The notes: generated from the sequence alone by a model not told the origin. Positions 32,091-43,010 are shown, counted from the first letter of the stretch. The stretch is DNA of 64,000 nt from Heloderma charlesbogerti (GCA_026122225.1 JANEZZ010001492.1:1071001-1135000); one strand, 5' to 3'. Made by a program: numbers and translations.

Positions 32091-32836
32091 TGCCCCATCT
32101 ACATGAGCCATTTACTCCGGGGCTGCTGCAATCCGAGGACCCTCTGGACATATGATGCAGTCACCACTTCGCAGCCTAACTGTGGTTTCCACAGGGAAAA
32201 TGTGGATTTCCGCAGAGGTGTTTTGCTGTGATTTTTTAGCGTGCTGCAGGTTTACTGCAGTTGCTGAGCTGTCTGTCCCTTCCTCAAACTGACTTCGCAG
32301 TTTGCGGTGGGTGTGGGGTAGGCTTAGTGATTGCTTCACTCTGTGACACCTTTTCACTCCTCCCTGTTCCTTTGCAGCTGTGCAGCAACAGAGAGGTATC
32401 CATCCTGGAATCATGGGTAGGTATATACCTCTCACATGGGGACACCGCTTCACATGTGAGAACCAGCGTGCGAGTTACCATACCAAACAGTTGGCATGGT
32501 AACGAAGGGACAGACTACCCACATCTTACCAAAGAGGAACAGACAGACACAAAAGATCCCCTAAAATACAAAACAGCCACTAAAACCCGAACTGTCACAC
32601 CCCCACCCTCACATGGCTGCACAACTGGGCATTTAAATACGATTTTTTTTAAAAAAGAGCAGCACAACTGCTGCAGTTTACTTCGCTTTAACAGCCATGT
32701 GTCAGGGCACAGCGAATTGTTCTGTTGAAGTCCTCAGTAAATCGCGCATGTACCACAACAGAAACTAATTCACAGCTGCAATGCTGTGCAGTTACAACGG
32801 AGTGAACATTGAAAGCGGTGCCATGTAGATGGCCCC
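32091..32836. mobile_element. MITE of ~745 bp with CCATCTACATG ends
   Basis: The left end GCCCCATCTACATGAGCC is mirrored by GGTGCCATGTAGATGGCCCC. Inside are several CG-containing words (TTCGCAG, CGCGCATG) unusual for the neighbourhood. A 155-codon plus frame crosses it but is serine- and histidine-rich with no motif. No transposase remains. Confidence 0.7.
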
Positions 32837-34863
32837 GAAGAGCATACGATCACATGGCATTTGGTCACTGGCAGTGTCTACCAATAGCATGAGGAGATTT
32901 TATCTTATTTTGGAACCTGCTTAGACAATTCTCACCACCACATGGGCAGAAGATCCAGATAACTGGCTCCTTAAATCATTATTCATCACTATGGTTAAGC
33001 CCCTGTCAAGTTAATAGCTGTCTGTGTTTAACCCAGATCAAAAAGTGCTATACATTCTGCCCCTAGCTATTATAAGGATTCTAGAATGTTCACTAATCCA
33101 GACTAAAAAGAGCTGTTGAAGTTGAGATGGTTTAGGTCCTATACAAACCACAACTTTATAAACTGATAGTTTCGGATATCTTTATTAAGTATTGCTACTT
33201 AGGAAACCAGTCCAATGGAAGTAGAATAATCCTGATTGCTTTTATAATTCTTTTCATTGTCTCCGATCAGAGAAGTTAAATGGCCACTGGGGGAAAATAA
33301 GGAGATTTTCACCCTTGCGGTGAAATCCTAGGCATCATTAAAAAGAAAAAGAAAAAAAGGTCAGTTCTTTTTCTGTCATTTTCCTTCTGATCCTCACCAG
33401 TTATCCATCTGAGTGTCGGAAACATGAACAAGAATCCAGATGTTACCTTCTGCAGGGCATTCAATCTAAACAACCTTCTGATAGCTCATTTGCTTCACTC
33501 CTGTGGTTTACAACGTCACCAAGACTGTTAAAGAAAAATACAACCTTGAAGTGTACTTTGGGGTATACTTTATTACAGATATATGATCCTTCTGCACTTC
33601 CCTTTTGAGCTATTGACAATTCCCCACTGAAGCTGCAGCTATTAACACAACACACAAAACCACCCAAGCAAACACTCTGATTCTGTTAAGAAGATGAATG
33701 CCAGGAAAAGGGCTATCTTTCCTTGTGCGTTGCAGTATGTTAGATGGCCATGTTTCCTGTAAGATGTTCCTTGAAAATGCTGTTCATGTTAAGGACAAAA
33801 ATCAGTAGGTAGTAACATCCTCCCCATTATACAAATGCAGATATCTCAAGACCCAAACCTCAGGGAGGGTACTTAATGTGAACTGGAGGGGGCACAGATA
33901 ATTGCTAATGATAATTAATTGGAAGATTCTACTTTGTCTGAAATTATGCAGCCTTAACTGTCTTTAATGAGACAAGGAGACTAGCAAAGATATTTTCAGA
34001 TGGATTAGATAAAGTGACATGGTCTCCTACCTAATAGTCAACCAGCCCTAATATTCAGAACCATTGCTCAAAGCAAATAGCCATCTGTTATTTGAATGTG
34101 TGTGTAGTTGTCTCTTCCAAAGACATTAGGCAATTGGATAAGAATCCCAATAATTCTTAGCTAAGATGGTCAGGAGAACACTGCAATATCCCTAGAACTG
34201 AACCTTACAGGGTGTTAATTGAATGATGAGAAATGGAATACTTTATTCGCATCTTGTGTTGTCATATGAGTAACAAGATCTAGTTTCACTATTGCTGTAT
34301 TTAACTCTTTTTATTTTAAGGTTTAGCCTTAAAACAGTTGGAGACAATTGGAGATGTTTCCCTGGAGATATTTCTAATACATTAGAAGTGAATACTCTAT
34401 TTGTAAAGTGGTTCTTATATAGAAAGACAGATAGATATATGTGTTATTGTTATAGTCCTCTAACTTCTTCATAAAAGGAAGTTTCAGGCAGTTAAGTTCA
34501 TATTTGCAAGACGAAAGGCTTAAAAGAAAGCTGAAAAGACTATTGAAGGTCAGAATTTACATATTGATCAAACTGTAAGTTTATACTCTTCTAACCTGTA
34601 ATTAACTTTGTGACTATTGAATTTTGGTTCACAACCAATTTTATTAGTCATAGTTTCACCAATAATTCCACTAGACTGAAGCATGAGTGGCAGGCACTTG
34701 AAACATAACAAAGGGCATGTCTTGCCTACACCACATAGGGAGAAAATGCAGATTTCAAACTTTTCTCACATTTGCTGCATTTTGAGGCACCAACTTTCAC
34801 AATTGCCACATTGCCACAAGTACAACTCCTAGCCACAGATCTAGTAAAAACCATGCATGAGGA
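32837..34863. other. Long unique AT-rich stretch
   Basis: No mobile element or coding exon recognised over 2 kb. At about 33900-34030 the words CTAATGATAATTAATTGG and TCTTTAATGAGAC are homeodomain-like. Tentative regulatory DNA only. Confidence 0.35.
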
Positions 34864-34993
34864 CAGGGGTGGGGAACCTGTTGGCTCCCCAAATGTTGTT
34901 GGACTACAATCCCCATCATCCCTGACCATTGGCCATGCTGGCTGGGGCTGATGGAAGCTGGAGTCCAACAGCATCTAGAGTGCCACATCCCCA
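34864..34993. mobile_element. Palindromic hAT-like MITE, full length
   Basis: CAGGGGTGGGGAACCTGTTGG begins the element; the arms contain TGTTGTTGGACTACAATCCC and GCTGGAGTCCAACAGCATCT; the right end GTGCCACATCCCC is less faithful. CCATGCTGGCTGGGG marks the middle. Confidence 0.75.
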
Positions 34994-35195
34994 CATCTTC
35001 ATAATGATGAGCTTCGCTCATGCTTTTTTGAGTTAAATATGCGAAGGATACAAGCATTTCTACTTAATGAAAGTGGGGAAAGCTACTGTGACTCATGCTG
35101 AGACATTCTTTATTGGTTCTGTTGTTTGAAATCTTTGTATCTTCCTGTTGAAGATATTCAGTTTATACTCAAAATAGGTTAATTATATGCACAGT
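34994..35195. other. Unique DNA, no gene seen
   Basis: AT-rich sequence between two MITEs; nothing recognised. Confidence 0.3.
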
Positions 35196-35578
35196 CAGTG
35201 GCGCAGCTAGCGTTGGACCTTGAGCACAAAGTCCACCCCCCCCCCCGCCCAAATGACCACACAGAGAGTGCAGGTGATGAGGGAAGCAGAAGCAAACTCC
35301 ATTTTAATCCTGTAGTCATGATGGTGCTGAGATTCAGGTGGGTTTAAAATGCAAAACTACACATGCTCAGGGTATTTTTTTTATTTTTTAACCGTAAATC
35401 AGGGTTGGTAAACTGTTTTGTTTTTCTAACATATCAGGAATGTAGTAACAGTTGGCAGGGAAGAGAAATGTTAAGTTGTGTGCTTCAAAACTGATGTAAT
35501 AAACATGGCCATCTAAAGTGCGGGGAGCGGAATAAGGTAATTATGTTCAGGGTCTAAAATTACCTAGCTGCACCACTG
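35196..35578. mobile_element. MITE with CAGTGGCGCAGCTAG ends
   Basis: CAGTGGCGCAGCTAGC (35196-35211) is mirrored by CTAGCTGCACCACTG (35564-35578) with one mismatch. The ends resemble hAT-superfamily termini. The interior includes a ten-C run and is non-coding. Confidence 0.75.
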
Positions 35579-36634
35579 TACACAGGACTTTGGGTCATGT
35601 GAAAGTGCTGGAAATATAAGGGGACTATAGCACCAAAGCTGGTCTATAAAGTATTCAATCTGCATAATTGCCCATTCTGTGTTGTGATTTTCCATTCCCC
35701 TGGTCTGGTGTGTAGTACCACTTCTCCCATAGAAACGCCCAGTGGGGTAGAAAGGCATTCATCACTGGCATAGAAACTTCCCATGTCACAGTGAGTTTCT
35801 ACATGAGAAGTGGTATAAGAGCAAGGGAGTGGAAAGTAGATGCCATGCAGGTTAGATAAAGGATAGATCAGCACTCAGCCACAGATTCTACAGATCAATT
35901 GCACAGGTGGAAGTGGACTTCCCTACCCCCTCCTTCCCATGGCTGCCCCTCCAGCCTCCTGGAAATGCTACACAGAGTCAGGAGACCCTGCTGAATGGGG
36001 TGAGTTATGATGTGTGTGTGTAGGGAGGGGGGATCCTCAAAAACATCTGTGAGTGCAGCCCTTCTTCTCAGGGAAGGCAGATCTTGGATCCAGCCCCTAG
36101 AACTTAATATTTTGAGTGGGGAAAAAGACAAAATTGTAATCAGATAAATGAAGAATCTACTTCCTAGGATTTTAAAACAAAACAAGTATTATAAAGTACT
36201 TTTTGTACATTAAAAGTTAAAATGAGCATCTCAAAAGATGGCTTAAACAGTGGCCTATCTTTTCTGACCCAGGACTGAACTTTTTAGAACTATGTTACCT
36301 TCTGCCCAAGGGTTGTGTTGCTAGAAATGACAATGGAACATCAAGATCACTAGAAAGGTTTCAGGGATGGTTATCATCACCTCTGCAGACTGTCATGTCA
36401 TCAGTATACATTCCCCTCAGCCATCATCTCCAGATCAATATGGCCATCAGTGACACAGGCTCCCTGTTCACACAGGTCATTCTTAGGTCACACTGTACAA
36501 CTTGGACCCAGAAGAATGGTATCATATGACACACACTCTCAAAAAGAGAACAGCAGCATTAAAAAATAGAAATTGAGTCACATCTTTATAAGCAGATATC
36601 AGTTCATTTACATGTGCTTGAAAAATGTTTAAGG
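35579..36634. other. Unassigned DNA
   Basis: Partly mirrored segments (ACCACTTCTCCCATAGAAAC near 35710 and GTTTCTACATGAGAAGTGGT near 35796) suggest another fold-back element at about 35640-35850. The rest is unique. No gene seen. Confidence 0.35.
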
Positions 36635-36718
36635 CTACAGCCCTGTACATACTTACCTAGGAGGAAGTCCAATTTAACTCAGTGGGGCTTAAGTCTGGGG
36701 ATTGCATTGTAACATCTG
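36635..36718. repeat. Palindromic GTAAG-type MITE
   Basis: GGCTACAGCCCTGTACATACTTACC, AACTCAGTGGGGCTTAAG and GGATTGCATTG follow the family order. Confidence 0.5.
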
Positions 36719-36994
36719 TCGATTCTCTGTTCATTGCAATTGTGTTTGCACTGGCAGAGCATGCTTCATTGATAAGGTAAATGGTTACTGAAACCGAGAC
36801 ATTAAGAAAAAAGCTTTCTATCACAACCATCAGTTGACATAGATAGAAATAGGAATAATACAAGGCATTCATCTGCTCAGATTATTACAGAGGTGGAAAA
36901 GGAAATAAGGTTGAATTGTATTCGATTCTACTGTGAGCTGGACTATTTTGCAGCTGTTTGCCATAAATGAACGGATTTTCAGTAGCTTAATTGT
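36719..36994. other. Unique DNA, no gene seen
   Basis: AT-rich, without recognisable features. Confidence 0.3.
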
Positions 36995-37075
36995 CACAAG
37001 TATTCTGAACAGGTTAGGTTTAATTTTTGTGAACTGCCCAGACAGCTTTGGCTATTGGGCAGTATAGAAATGAAA

Positions 37076-37114
<39 letters not shown>

Positions 37115-37115
37115 A
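36995..37115 (+). mobile_element. L2-like LINE 3' tip with AAAT tail
   Basis: TTTTTGTGAACTGCCCAGAC followed by GCTTTGGCTATTGGGCAGTA is the terminal block of squamate L2-like LINEs, and it runs into about eleven AAAT/ATAA repeats (37069-37115), the tail microsatellite. Confidence 0.75.
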
Positions 37116-37206
37116 TTTAAATGGGAATACATTTAAACGGAGAACTTTTAACTTAACCCCACTTTTGAAAGCTATCTGCCAAAATGTGTTAGGTATTCTG
37201 GAGGAA

Positions 37207-37472
37207 GCAATCCTATGGCCACTAGTCAGCAGCTAGATGGCCATAGGATATGTGGGTTTCCAGGAACCGACCTCAGAGCCTGCACTCCGAGGTCGGTTCT
37301 TGGAGAACCAACCTTCCCCCGCTTCCACACTGCTGAAATCGGCTGTCTAGCCACAAATGCAGGGCAGGAGAAGTGCAGAGGGAATGATCCCTTCCATGCT
37401 TCTCCTGCCCTGCATTGGATAGGTGGTCACCCCAAGTTCGGAGGTGGCCGCCTATCTGGATAGGATTGTGCC
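37207..37472. mobile_element. GC-rich MITE (GCAATCCTATGGCC ends)
   Basis: GCAATCCTATGGCC on the left and GGATAGGATTGTGCC on the right are imperfectly mirrored. The interior holds GAACCGACCTC / GAGGTCGGTTC and GCAGGGCAGGAGAAG / CTTCTCCTGCCCTGC hairpins. Relatives at 15888 and 61250. Confidence 0.7.
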
Positions 37473-37659
37473 CTAAGTGACTTAACTCACACTGAAATCA
37501 ATGGGACTTGATATAATTCCACACTTAAGTCCTTTCTGATTAATATACAGTGTTTCATTAGAGTGTTCTGAGAGTCAGCCAATCATTGACCTGTTTGACA
37601 CATGGTTCCTTTAGGGGTTCCTTCCCCAATGTGTTGGATTTCAGATGTACAACCTACGC

Positions 37660-38046
37660 CAGGGATGGGCAACCTCTTTCAGCCTGAGGGCTGAATTCAA
37701 TTCGGAGAAGCTCCCTGGGGCTGCATTCCAGTGGTGGGCAGAGCAGCCAGAGCCAAAAGTGAAAGGGATGGGGCCAAAAATACAAACACACACACAAACA
37801 CAAAATAACACCCCAGCATATTGTAGTTTAAAGGTCTCACTGCAGTAATTAAGCCCTAGAAGAGGCATTTCAACCTTTATAATGGGGGAAAGCTGCACAA
37901 AAGTCAGGAAACCACTAAACAAAATGTGGTTGGAGAAAGGGTGGGGTCATAAGAAGGGGGTGTGGCCAACTGGGGAACTCCAGAAGGCCAGATTAGGAGC
38001 TGGGGGGTAGATTTGGCCCACAGCCCTAAGGCTTCTCGCCTCTGAC
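37660..38046 (+). mobile_element. hAT-like MITE (GGGCAACC...AATTTGGCCC family)
   Basis: Starts CAGGGATGGGCAACCTCTTTC, then CTGAGGGCTGAATTCAATTC, GCATTCCAGTGGTGGGCAGAG, a CACACACAAACAC run, and ends GATTTGGCCCACAGCCC. 58783-59163 has the same order. Non-coding. Confidence 0.7.
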
Positions 38047-38216
38047 CTACACTTTAGTCCCAAAAATGCAACCCTGAATTGTTGTCCCTTAGGCACATTC
38101 ACCTGTTCTGTGCCTTCAGTGGAGCTACACAAGTTATTTTTTCATCTTCTTCCTTGGTATTCCCATAGAAAAGCTTATGGGTGTGTTGTTGTTTTTTCAA
38201 ACCTAGAGCATATATT

Positions 38217-38345
38217 AGGTTGGATCCAGATTTAGTCATACTTAGAGAAGACCCATTGAAATCAATTGGACTTAACGCTAGTCAGGATGATGTGTTCCAT
38301 TGATTTGAATGGATGCAAGACTAAGTCTGGCTCCAACCCATTAAA
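38217..38345. mobile_element. Palindromic MITE (GGTTGGATCCAGATTTAGTC ends)
   Basis: AGGTTGGATCCAGATTTAGTC on the left, GACTAAGTCTGGCTCCAACCC on the right, and a mirrored CATTGAAATCAATTGG inside. Related to 13253 and 56428. Confidence 0.75.
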
Positions 38346-38904
38346 TATATCTACTCCTGTTCACTGTTGATATAGGATTACTGTAAGTTCCCTGAAGTGT
38401 GTGTATATCCATCATCACCACTATCCACTTTATGCATTTGATGTGGTAGGCTCCTGCCTGCACAGACTCATTCCAAAGCAAATTTGTTAAGCTTTAATGT
38501 GCCATCGGATAGTTTGCAATTTTACTGGAACATCCCAGCCCAAGGAGAGCCCATAGGCCATTGCTATGCAATCCACATCTTCAATTTCAGCATTGGGGTT
38601 TGTGTGTGTGTGTGTATTGGCTGAGCGGGTGAGGGCAGGGTCTGATCTTTAATAACCCATCATTTATGATGTTTTGTCTAATTAAAATCCCTAATTGTCA
38701 GAGTAAAAAAAGACACCTCTTTTTAAAAGCAAAAATAATTTGTAGTGAAGGAAGCAACACATGGTTTGCTCTTTATCTATGGTCAGATCTTAATGACTGA
38801 AAATCGTATTTTGCCTTGAAAAGTTTTACTGCCGCTGAGTTTTCAGTAATAAAATCTCACATCAAAAAAGAAAAATCATGATATAAGCACTACTAAATTG
38901 AGAT
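38346..38904. other. Unique DNA, possible conserved block
   Basis: Repeat-free except for a short TGTGTGTG run near 38600. About 38640-38870 is AT-rich and clean. No exon recognised. Confidence 0.3.
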
Positions 38905-38951
38905 TATTATATTTTATATTATATTATATTATATTATATTATATTATATTC
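38905..38951. repeat. TATTA pentanucleotide microsatellite
   Basis: About nine units of ATATT, at the 3' tail of a minus-strand LINE fragment, so it probably grew from that tail. Confidence 0.9.
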
Positions 38952-39260
38952 CACCTTTCCGCTCAAAACTATCAAGGAAAATCATATTTTAAAAACCATT
39001 AAAACGCATAAAAATAATGAATATGTTGTTAAATATTAAAGCCACAACAAGCATTAAAAGTAATTTTACAGGCCAGTTTAAACAGATGTGTCTTGAGATC
39101 TTTTCTAAAAACTGAAAGAGTGCAGGCCAACTGTAACTGTAAAGGAAAGGCATTCCACAGTTTCGGAGTGATCTGTAAATGTAATATGCATATATCTGTC
39201 CTAGGCAAACTCAACTGTAAATCTCTCTGAATGCCACTTTTGTCCCCATTTAATTTCTCC
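38951..39260 (-). mobile_element. L2-like LINE 3' fragment
   Basis: A 61-codon minus-strand frame (39029-39214) reads LWNAFPLQLQLACTLSVFRK followed by DLKTHLF, the C-terminal motif of L2-like reverse transcriptase. The AT-rich UTR and microsatellite tail lie to the left. Confidence 0.65.
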
Positions 39261-39624
39261 TTAACTATGTGTGAATTATTGCAAACATTTTATCTACTAC
39301 ACTCTGCCCACTGCATTCTGTTGAAGTGCCTGCTATGCGGTCTATTGCTACAGACTGCTTACTGATTCAGATACTAGTGAAATGCCTTCTGTCTTTTTGA
39401 AGATATCCCTCTTCCCCCAGATGCTGATTTCATCACTAGGAGTCTGATGATCTGACGGTTTCAACTAGGATTCAGGCTCTGAGAGCCTTTAAGTATTACA
39501 TCAAATCATGAATTTCACCAAGTGTGACTTTTCCCATTACAGAGTTGCAAAGACAGGAGAGCTTATAGCTGGCATTTGCCCTTCTAGACTGATAGTCACA
39601 ACTTAGTTGAAGTGATAACATGTA
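39261..39624. other. Unique DNA, no gene seen
   Basis: Nothing recognised. Confidence 0.3.
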
Positions 39625-39947
39625 TGGTTCCTTACTTCTTCACACAGCGCATAGTTAAACTATGGAAGTCGTTATCACAGGATGTAGTGATGGCCACCAA
39701 TTTGGATGGCTTTAAACTGGGGTTAGACAAATTCCTGGAGGAAAAGGCTATGAATGGCTACTAGTCTTGCCTCCAGTACAAGAGGCAGTGAGCCTATGTA
39801 CACCAGTTGCTGGGTGGGAGGGCGCTGTTGCGCTCCTGCCCTGCTTGTGGGTTCCTGGTCGACAGCTGGTTGGCCACTGTGTGAACAGAATGCTGGACTA
39901 GAAGGACCCTTGGTCTGATCCAGCCAGGCTGTTCTTATGTTCTTATG
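39625..39947 (+). mobile_element. L3/CR1-like LINE 3' end with TTCTTATG tail
   Basis: Begins in the last reverse-transcriptase codons (CCTTACTTCTTCACACAGCG, then AAACTGGGGTTAGACAAATTCC), passes CCTGCTTGTGGGTTCC and GGTTGGCCACTGTGTGAACA, and ends with two TTCTTATG units. It is the only plus-strand copy of this family in the window. Confidence 0.75.
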
Positions 39948-40129
39948 GTTGTTTACAGCCCTGCATCAGCTAACCTGGTCAGTAGGAGAATAGATCTGCA
40001 TAGGGATGTATTGCCACTAGACAGGGCCCAATAACAGACAAATGCTTTGCCCTTTCTGTGACTTAACATACACTCAGTCTGAGTATCTTTACATCCCCAG
40101 GAAAAACTGCAAAAAGACTGAGCATAACC

Positions 40130-40222
40130 CTTCATACATCTGATGAAGTGGACTCTAGTCCACCAAAGCTTATGCCATAATAAATGTGTTAGTCCTTAAA
40201 GTGCCACAAGACACATTGTTGT
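40130..40222 (+). mobile_element. Hammerhead-like repeat (Penelope-type) fragment
   Basis: CTGATGA at 40140-40146 is followed by a 6 bp hairpin GTGGAC/GTCCAC with a 5-6 base loop and then CAAAGCTTATGCC, where GAAA would be expected. Next come AATAAATGTGTTAGTCC and AAGTGCCACAAGAC. The layout resembles the hammerhead ribozyme in Penelope-like element repeats, with one extra A before the stem and a mutated GAAA. Confidence 0.5.
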
Positions 40223-40329
40223 TTTCCTGGGATGGGGGGAACGGGACACTAGATTGGGGTAATAAACATGTGGCAAAGACCACCATTAGAGGAACAAAGA
40301 TTCTGCATTTTTTTATCATTCAATTTATA

Positions 40330-40882
40330 TAAGAACATAAGAAGAGCCATGCTGGATCAGAGCAAGGATCCATCTAGTCCAGCATTCTGTTCACACAGTG
40401 GCCAACCAGCTGCCCACAGAAAACCCACAAGCAGGAGATGAGTGCAACAGCACCCTCCCATCCATGTTCCCCACCAACTGATGTACAAGGGCATACTGCT
40501 TCTGATACTGGAGATAGCATATAGCCATCAGGACTTGTAGCCGTTGATAGCTTTATCCTCCATGAATTTGCCCAACCCCCTTTAAACCATAGTTTAACTA
40601 TGTACCATGTGAAGAAGTACTTCCTTTTTATCTCTCCTGAATCTCCCACCAATCAGCTTCATGGGATGACCCATGTCATTCTAGTATTATGAAGGGGGGA
40701 GAAAAATGTCTCCCTAACCACTTTTTCCACACCATGCATAATTTTGTACACCTCTAACATGTCTTCCCCTACTCACCCTTTTTCTAAGCTAAGCAGTCCC
40801 AGCTCTTGTAACCTTTCCTTGTAGGAGAGTTACTCCTTCACGTTGATCATTTTAGTTGCCCTTTTCTGCACTGAGAAACTGT
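40330..40882 (-). mobile_element. L3/CR1-like LINE 3' end, long copy
   Basis: The longest copy of this family. On the minus strand it opens with codons resembling the RxATKMI thumb motif of CR1-clade reverse transcriptase, then a VYKIMHGVEK-like stretch near 40735, and continues to the AAGAACATAAG complement tail at 40330. Stops are frequent. It confirms that the shorter pieces at 11556, 18220 and 45764 derive from a CR1-clade LINE. Confidence 0.75.
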
Positions 40883-40949
40883 TGTGAGCACCACCACAAA
40901 ACAGCTGCCATGGGCGGTGTCACTAGTCACAAAGGACAAGCTTAAAAAG

Positions 40950-41165
40950 GCTAAATATCTTGCCTTTTCCACTTGCAAATAACCTAAGGCAGCTTACATG
41001 GTTCTCTTCCTCTCCATTCTATCTTCACAACAGCCCTGTGAGGTCGATTAGGCTGAGAGTCAGTGACTGGCCTAAATACAACCAGTGAGCCTAGTGGGGA
41101 CTAGAACTCAGATCTCTTGAGTCCCAGTCCAACACTCTAACCACTACACCACACTGGCTCTCCAC
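40950..41165 (-). mobile_element. MIR-like tRNA SINE
   Basis: On the minus strand it begins with GTGTGGTGTAGTGGTTAGAG, an RNA polymerase III A box, and GAGTTCTAGTCCCC as B box, followed by the core CACTGGTTGTATTTAGGCCA and ACCTCACAGGGCTGTTGTGA. The tRNA-like head plus MIR-like core is diagnostic of this SINE class. Confidence 0.8.
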
Positions 41166-42105
41166 ATGGACTATCCACCTTACATATAAATATACTGTAA
41201 CTGAAAGCTGGGGGAATGAGTGGGGTAGTGGGAACCTTTTTGAAGGAGTGCCTACTACACCCTCTTTCTTTTCTCCATACTGAGTTACTTTCTGTTTTAT
41301 TACAGGGCAAAAAAAGTGATCGGGGGAATAGCCTTTAAAAAAACAAAAAATGAGGTACTGAACTGCCAGCTTGATCATTTGACTGTAAGATCTGTGGCTG
41401 TTCCTCAGTCAGTTTGAAGGAAATTCATTTCAAGTCAAAGGGTATAATTGAAAACAATGCATCCCTTAATCATTAAAATATTATTTGAAGGAACATGAAT
41501 AGGAACAAAAGCATAGAGAGACCCCACTTCCATATCAATGTTCCAGATAGTTTGCATTCCTACAGAGAAGAGAGTTCACGAACTCTTCCAAACCATGTTA
41601 ACAATCCACTGGGTTTCTAAAGGAGCAGCAGGGGTTGGGATTACAAGTCTTCCCCATCGGCATCAATAACTCAAACGGTCACACACTGATGGGATTTGCA
41701 GTGTATTTCTTGCTGTGGGTTCATCAGCCACAGTGAGAAGCTCTCAGCAGTTATGTCTATCTATGCCTTCAAGGACGAAAAGATCTAATTCTGAGGTTCC
41801 AGCTGTAAATATGAGACTGTATCTGCATATATATTTTCTTTTTTTTAATGTAATAAATGACTGCTGGTTTGATTCTAAAAAAAAATCAGAGATAGGTAAA
41901 GGAATTATGGGGGGGAGGAAACTTCTGTTGATTTAAGATTCAAGTGACATGAAATAGTTGTATTGTCACAGAACTTGTTCATCTGTAGTTGAAAATTAGG
42001 TAGGTGTCCACTGTGGACATTGAAAGCTTGTATGTGTAGCCCCAAAGTGTGCATTATCCTAAATCAATAGAAGTTGAGCCATAAACAATAATAGATATGA
42101 GCAGT
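41166..42105. other. Unique DNA, no gene seen
   Basis: AT-rich with A-runs; none of the 73-95 codon frames has a protein motif. Confidence 0.3.
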
Positions 42106-42106
42106 T

Positions 42107-42137
<31 letters not shown>

Positions 42138-42162
42138 CTTTCTTTCTTTCTTTCTTTCTTTG
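42106..42162. repeat. TTTC microsatellite
   Basis: About 14 TTTC units with one TTTCTC interruption, on the edge of an L2-like fragment. Confidence 0.95.
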
Positions 42163-42330
42163 CAATTTTTGTATACCATTCCATATCTAGAACAGATTTT
42201 GGAGCAGTGAATACAAGAGATAAAATAGCAAAAGGATAAAAAAGATTAAAACACCAGATTAAAATTATGCTATTTTTAAAAAAACAGTTGAATCTCTCTT
42301 AGCCAAACAATTCCGATCTCAGGGATATGT
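42163..42330 (-). mobile_element. L2-like LINE 3' fragment, short
   Basis: TTGTATACCATTCCATATC followed by GGAGCAGTGAATACAAG and AAAAGATTAAAACACC resembles the reversed UTR of an L2-like LINE, whose tail is the adjoining TTTC repeat. Confidence 0.35.
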
Positions 42331-42394
42331 TTGCAGAAAACCCATTTCAGATTTCAAATATAAATATTAATAATTATAAGATTTATATTAGGGC

Positions 42395-42488
42395 AATACT
42401 TTCATTAGGCCACCTCAAAGGTCAGCCCACAAAATAACATGCAAGTTTTTGAGATCTCTAGATCTCTTCATAAGGAAAGATGTTACAG
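42395..42488 (-). mobile_element. Hammerhead-like repeat, left arm
   Basis: Complement of the repeat at 42855-42990: reading minus, CTTATGAAGAGATCTAGAGATCTC, AAAACTTGCATG, then GACCTTTGAGGTGGCC. The canonical CTGATGA and GAAA are both mutated. It forms an inverted pair with the next hammerhead-like repeat, 400 bp away. Confidence 0.55.
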
Positions 42489-42538
42489 AAAAGGAGTGAT
42501 GGGGGAAGAGGAGGATGAAAAAAACTGACTTGATTTTT

Positions 42539-42778
42539 GGTGCTTCCAGATGAGGATTTTATTGCACCATCACTCTGCCACATTCACAGAATTTGGGGGA
42601 GGGGATCCAAATTATGTTGTCTTCCACTTACAGCCACCCCACCCCTCATTTTCCCACAATGTCTTCTGTCTTTTTTTCTTACTGTGGAAAATCCATTTAG
42701 GGGAAGAAGAAAAAAGGTGGAATAGCTGCGCAATGCCTTTTGATTGTTAGCACTAGGACCCCACCATCTGGAAGCACC
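42539..42778. mobile_element. MITE with perfect 14 bp ends GGTGCTTCCAGATG
   Basis: GGTGCTTCCAGATG (42539-42552) is exactly mirrored by CATCTGGAAGCACC (42765-42778). It lies between the two arms of the hammerhead-like inverted pair. A reversed, diverged relative is at 43285-43525. Confidence 0.85.
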
Positions 42779-42854
42779 CACAAGACTTCAGGACCACATC
42801 AGGTCAGCCTTCCCCTCCCCTCCCCTCCTGTTCCCTCATACAATCTGCTTTTTG

Positions 42855-43010
42855 TAACATCTTGTCTGATGAAGAGATCTGAAAATCTTGAAACTTGCAC
42901 ATTATTTTTTGTGTATGACCTTTGAGGTGGTCTAATAAGGTATTAGTCTAATATGGATTTTGAATTATTTTTTCTTATGGCCAACATGGCTACCTTTATG
43001 TGTTTTTTAA
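42855..43010 (+). mobile_element. Hammerhead-like repeat, right arm
   Basis: CTGATGA (42866-42872), a short AGATC...GATC-type hairpin, GAAA (42890-42893) and CTTGCACA follow the order of a hammerhead core, then GACCTTTGAGGTGGTC, AATAAGGTATTAGTCTAATATGG and CCAACATGGCTACC. One extra A separates the first box from the stem. Confidence 0.55.

Noticed and set aside
32261..32728. 155-codon frame
   Set aside because: It lies inside the CCATCTACATG MITE, has no transposase signature, and another frame opposes it.
37069..37115. CRISPR-like or functional tandem array
   Set aside because: It is a simple AAAT tail of an L2-like LINE; CRISPR arrays are not expected in vertebrate DNA.
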